Of a DNA stretch of 64,000 nt, positions 63,273 to 64,000 are shown in pieces. The notes under the pieces are model-generated. The model was not told where the DNA came from. It was given only the letters and a program-made list of their open reading frames with translations, and did not search any database. Numbering within the stretch: the first letter of the stretch is position 1; each line of letters opens with the position of its first letter. This DNA comes from Larimichthys crocea (Eukaryota; Chordata; Actinopteri; Sciaenidae). The position numbers were made by a program, and so were the translations under genes. The stretch spans positions 5,508,642 to 5,572,641 of the forward strand of contig NC_040013.1 of assembly GCF_000972845.2 (NCBI RefSeq), in the 5' to 3' direction.

Positions 63273-64000
63273 GTGGGTGAACTTTTCACTTTCATCTTTG
63301 TCTCATCTTTTATTTCTTCTTGACAACACATCTGTCAGATCCAGACACGGGCAAGGGTTAGGGCTCCTTTTATGATCCCCTCTGTCTCTAATTCTGTCTG
63401 TTTTCTTTCATTTTCCTCCTCTCAGCCCGTTGGCTCCTCACTCCTTGTGCTTTTCATGTGAACTGACGATCCATTGTTTTAGCGACGGAGACATGTAATC
63501 TAATTTTTTTCTTTTGTTTCTGTGTTTTCCTATTAATAGCGTCCAAGTCTAATTCAATTTCCACATACATAGCTGGAGCTGTGTAATAAGATAACGAGGT
63601 TAAGTGAGTTTAGTGCCCGGCATTTAACTAGGTTGATTGACTCCATACACATACACTCACACACAATTACAGTTAGCTGTTGTTTCCCAGCTATGCTAGT
63701 AATTGGAACAGAGTGTAAACCAACAGTTAACCAGCCCCATGCGGTTTTGCTTCTACATTAACCGTGAGATCAGATTAACTTTGTGGCTGAAGACTACAGA
63801 TGCTTCGTTAGGTAAAATATAGTGTGTAGACGTGTGTGTGTGTGTGTGTGACTGTAACGTGCTGTGCCGCTCAGGACAAAGTGCAGTTTAAACTGCAATT
63901 AAGCGGCAGCTTGTGAAAGTCGTTGTGTTATCCAGCACCGATGGTGTCCGCTGTGGCCGTTAAGCCCTGCTGTGCTAAGTCCAATACGCACGCACATGAA
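63273..64000 (+). other. start of the intron before the last coding exon
   Basis: This is non-coding sequence with a TG run near 63832-63849. The last exon, expected to encode the C-terminal tail (QYQELK-like start), is not seen before the window ends. Confidence 0.6.

Overview
This window is a piece of a vertebrate genome, almost certainly a ray-finned (teleost) fish. It is dominated by one intron-rich gene on the + strand. Sixteen exons, plus one misplaced duplicate exon, read as MCTP1 (multiple C2 and transmembrane domain-containing protein 1), a calcium-sensing protein of the endoplasmic reticulum. The fish assignment rests on frequent TG/CA microsatellites, a tRNA-derived SINE with the tail typical of percomorph fishes (49901-50070), and introns of moderate size. 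The MCTP1 rather than MCTP2 assignment rests on the linker exon at 7704-7742 and on the exons at 61874-61983 and 62747-62856. The mctp1a/mctp1b question cannot be settled here.

Layout. Positions 1-2898 are a second copy of 11114-14041. The copy includes an exon that belongs after the second C2 domain, so it is out of order, and it ends at a 10-N scaffold gap (2899-2908). This looks like a false duplication at a contig end. True gene order then runs: C2A exons 4610-4752, 4950-5025 and 6058-6168; linker exon 7704-7742; C2B exons 10323-10484, 10781-10911 and 11767-11953; C2C exons 18512-18605, 23420-23522, 24416-24518 and 25107-25208; linker exons 25737-25811 and 27968-28087; first membrane segment 36090-36206; acidic linker 46633-46689; linker 61874-61983; second membrane segment 62747-62856; and a C-terminal exon 63175-63272. 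The 5' exons (N-terminus and start of C2A) and the last coding exon lie outside the window.

Sequence quality is uneven. Exons between 4950 and 10484 carry a cluster of single-base losses and one gain. These break the frame and create false splice donors, although the implied protein is otherwise well conserved. All exons from 10781 onward (in the correctly placed copy) are intact with consensus splice sites. I read this as uncorrected consensus error next to the gap rather than gene decay.

The rest is intron: microsatellites, short tandem duplications, one SINE, a few stretches that look like candidate conserved non-coding elements, and one protein-like antisense ORF (35539-35886) that I could not identify. 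I found no second confirmed gene, no CRISPR, and no exotic system.
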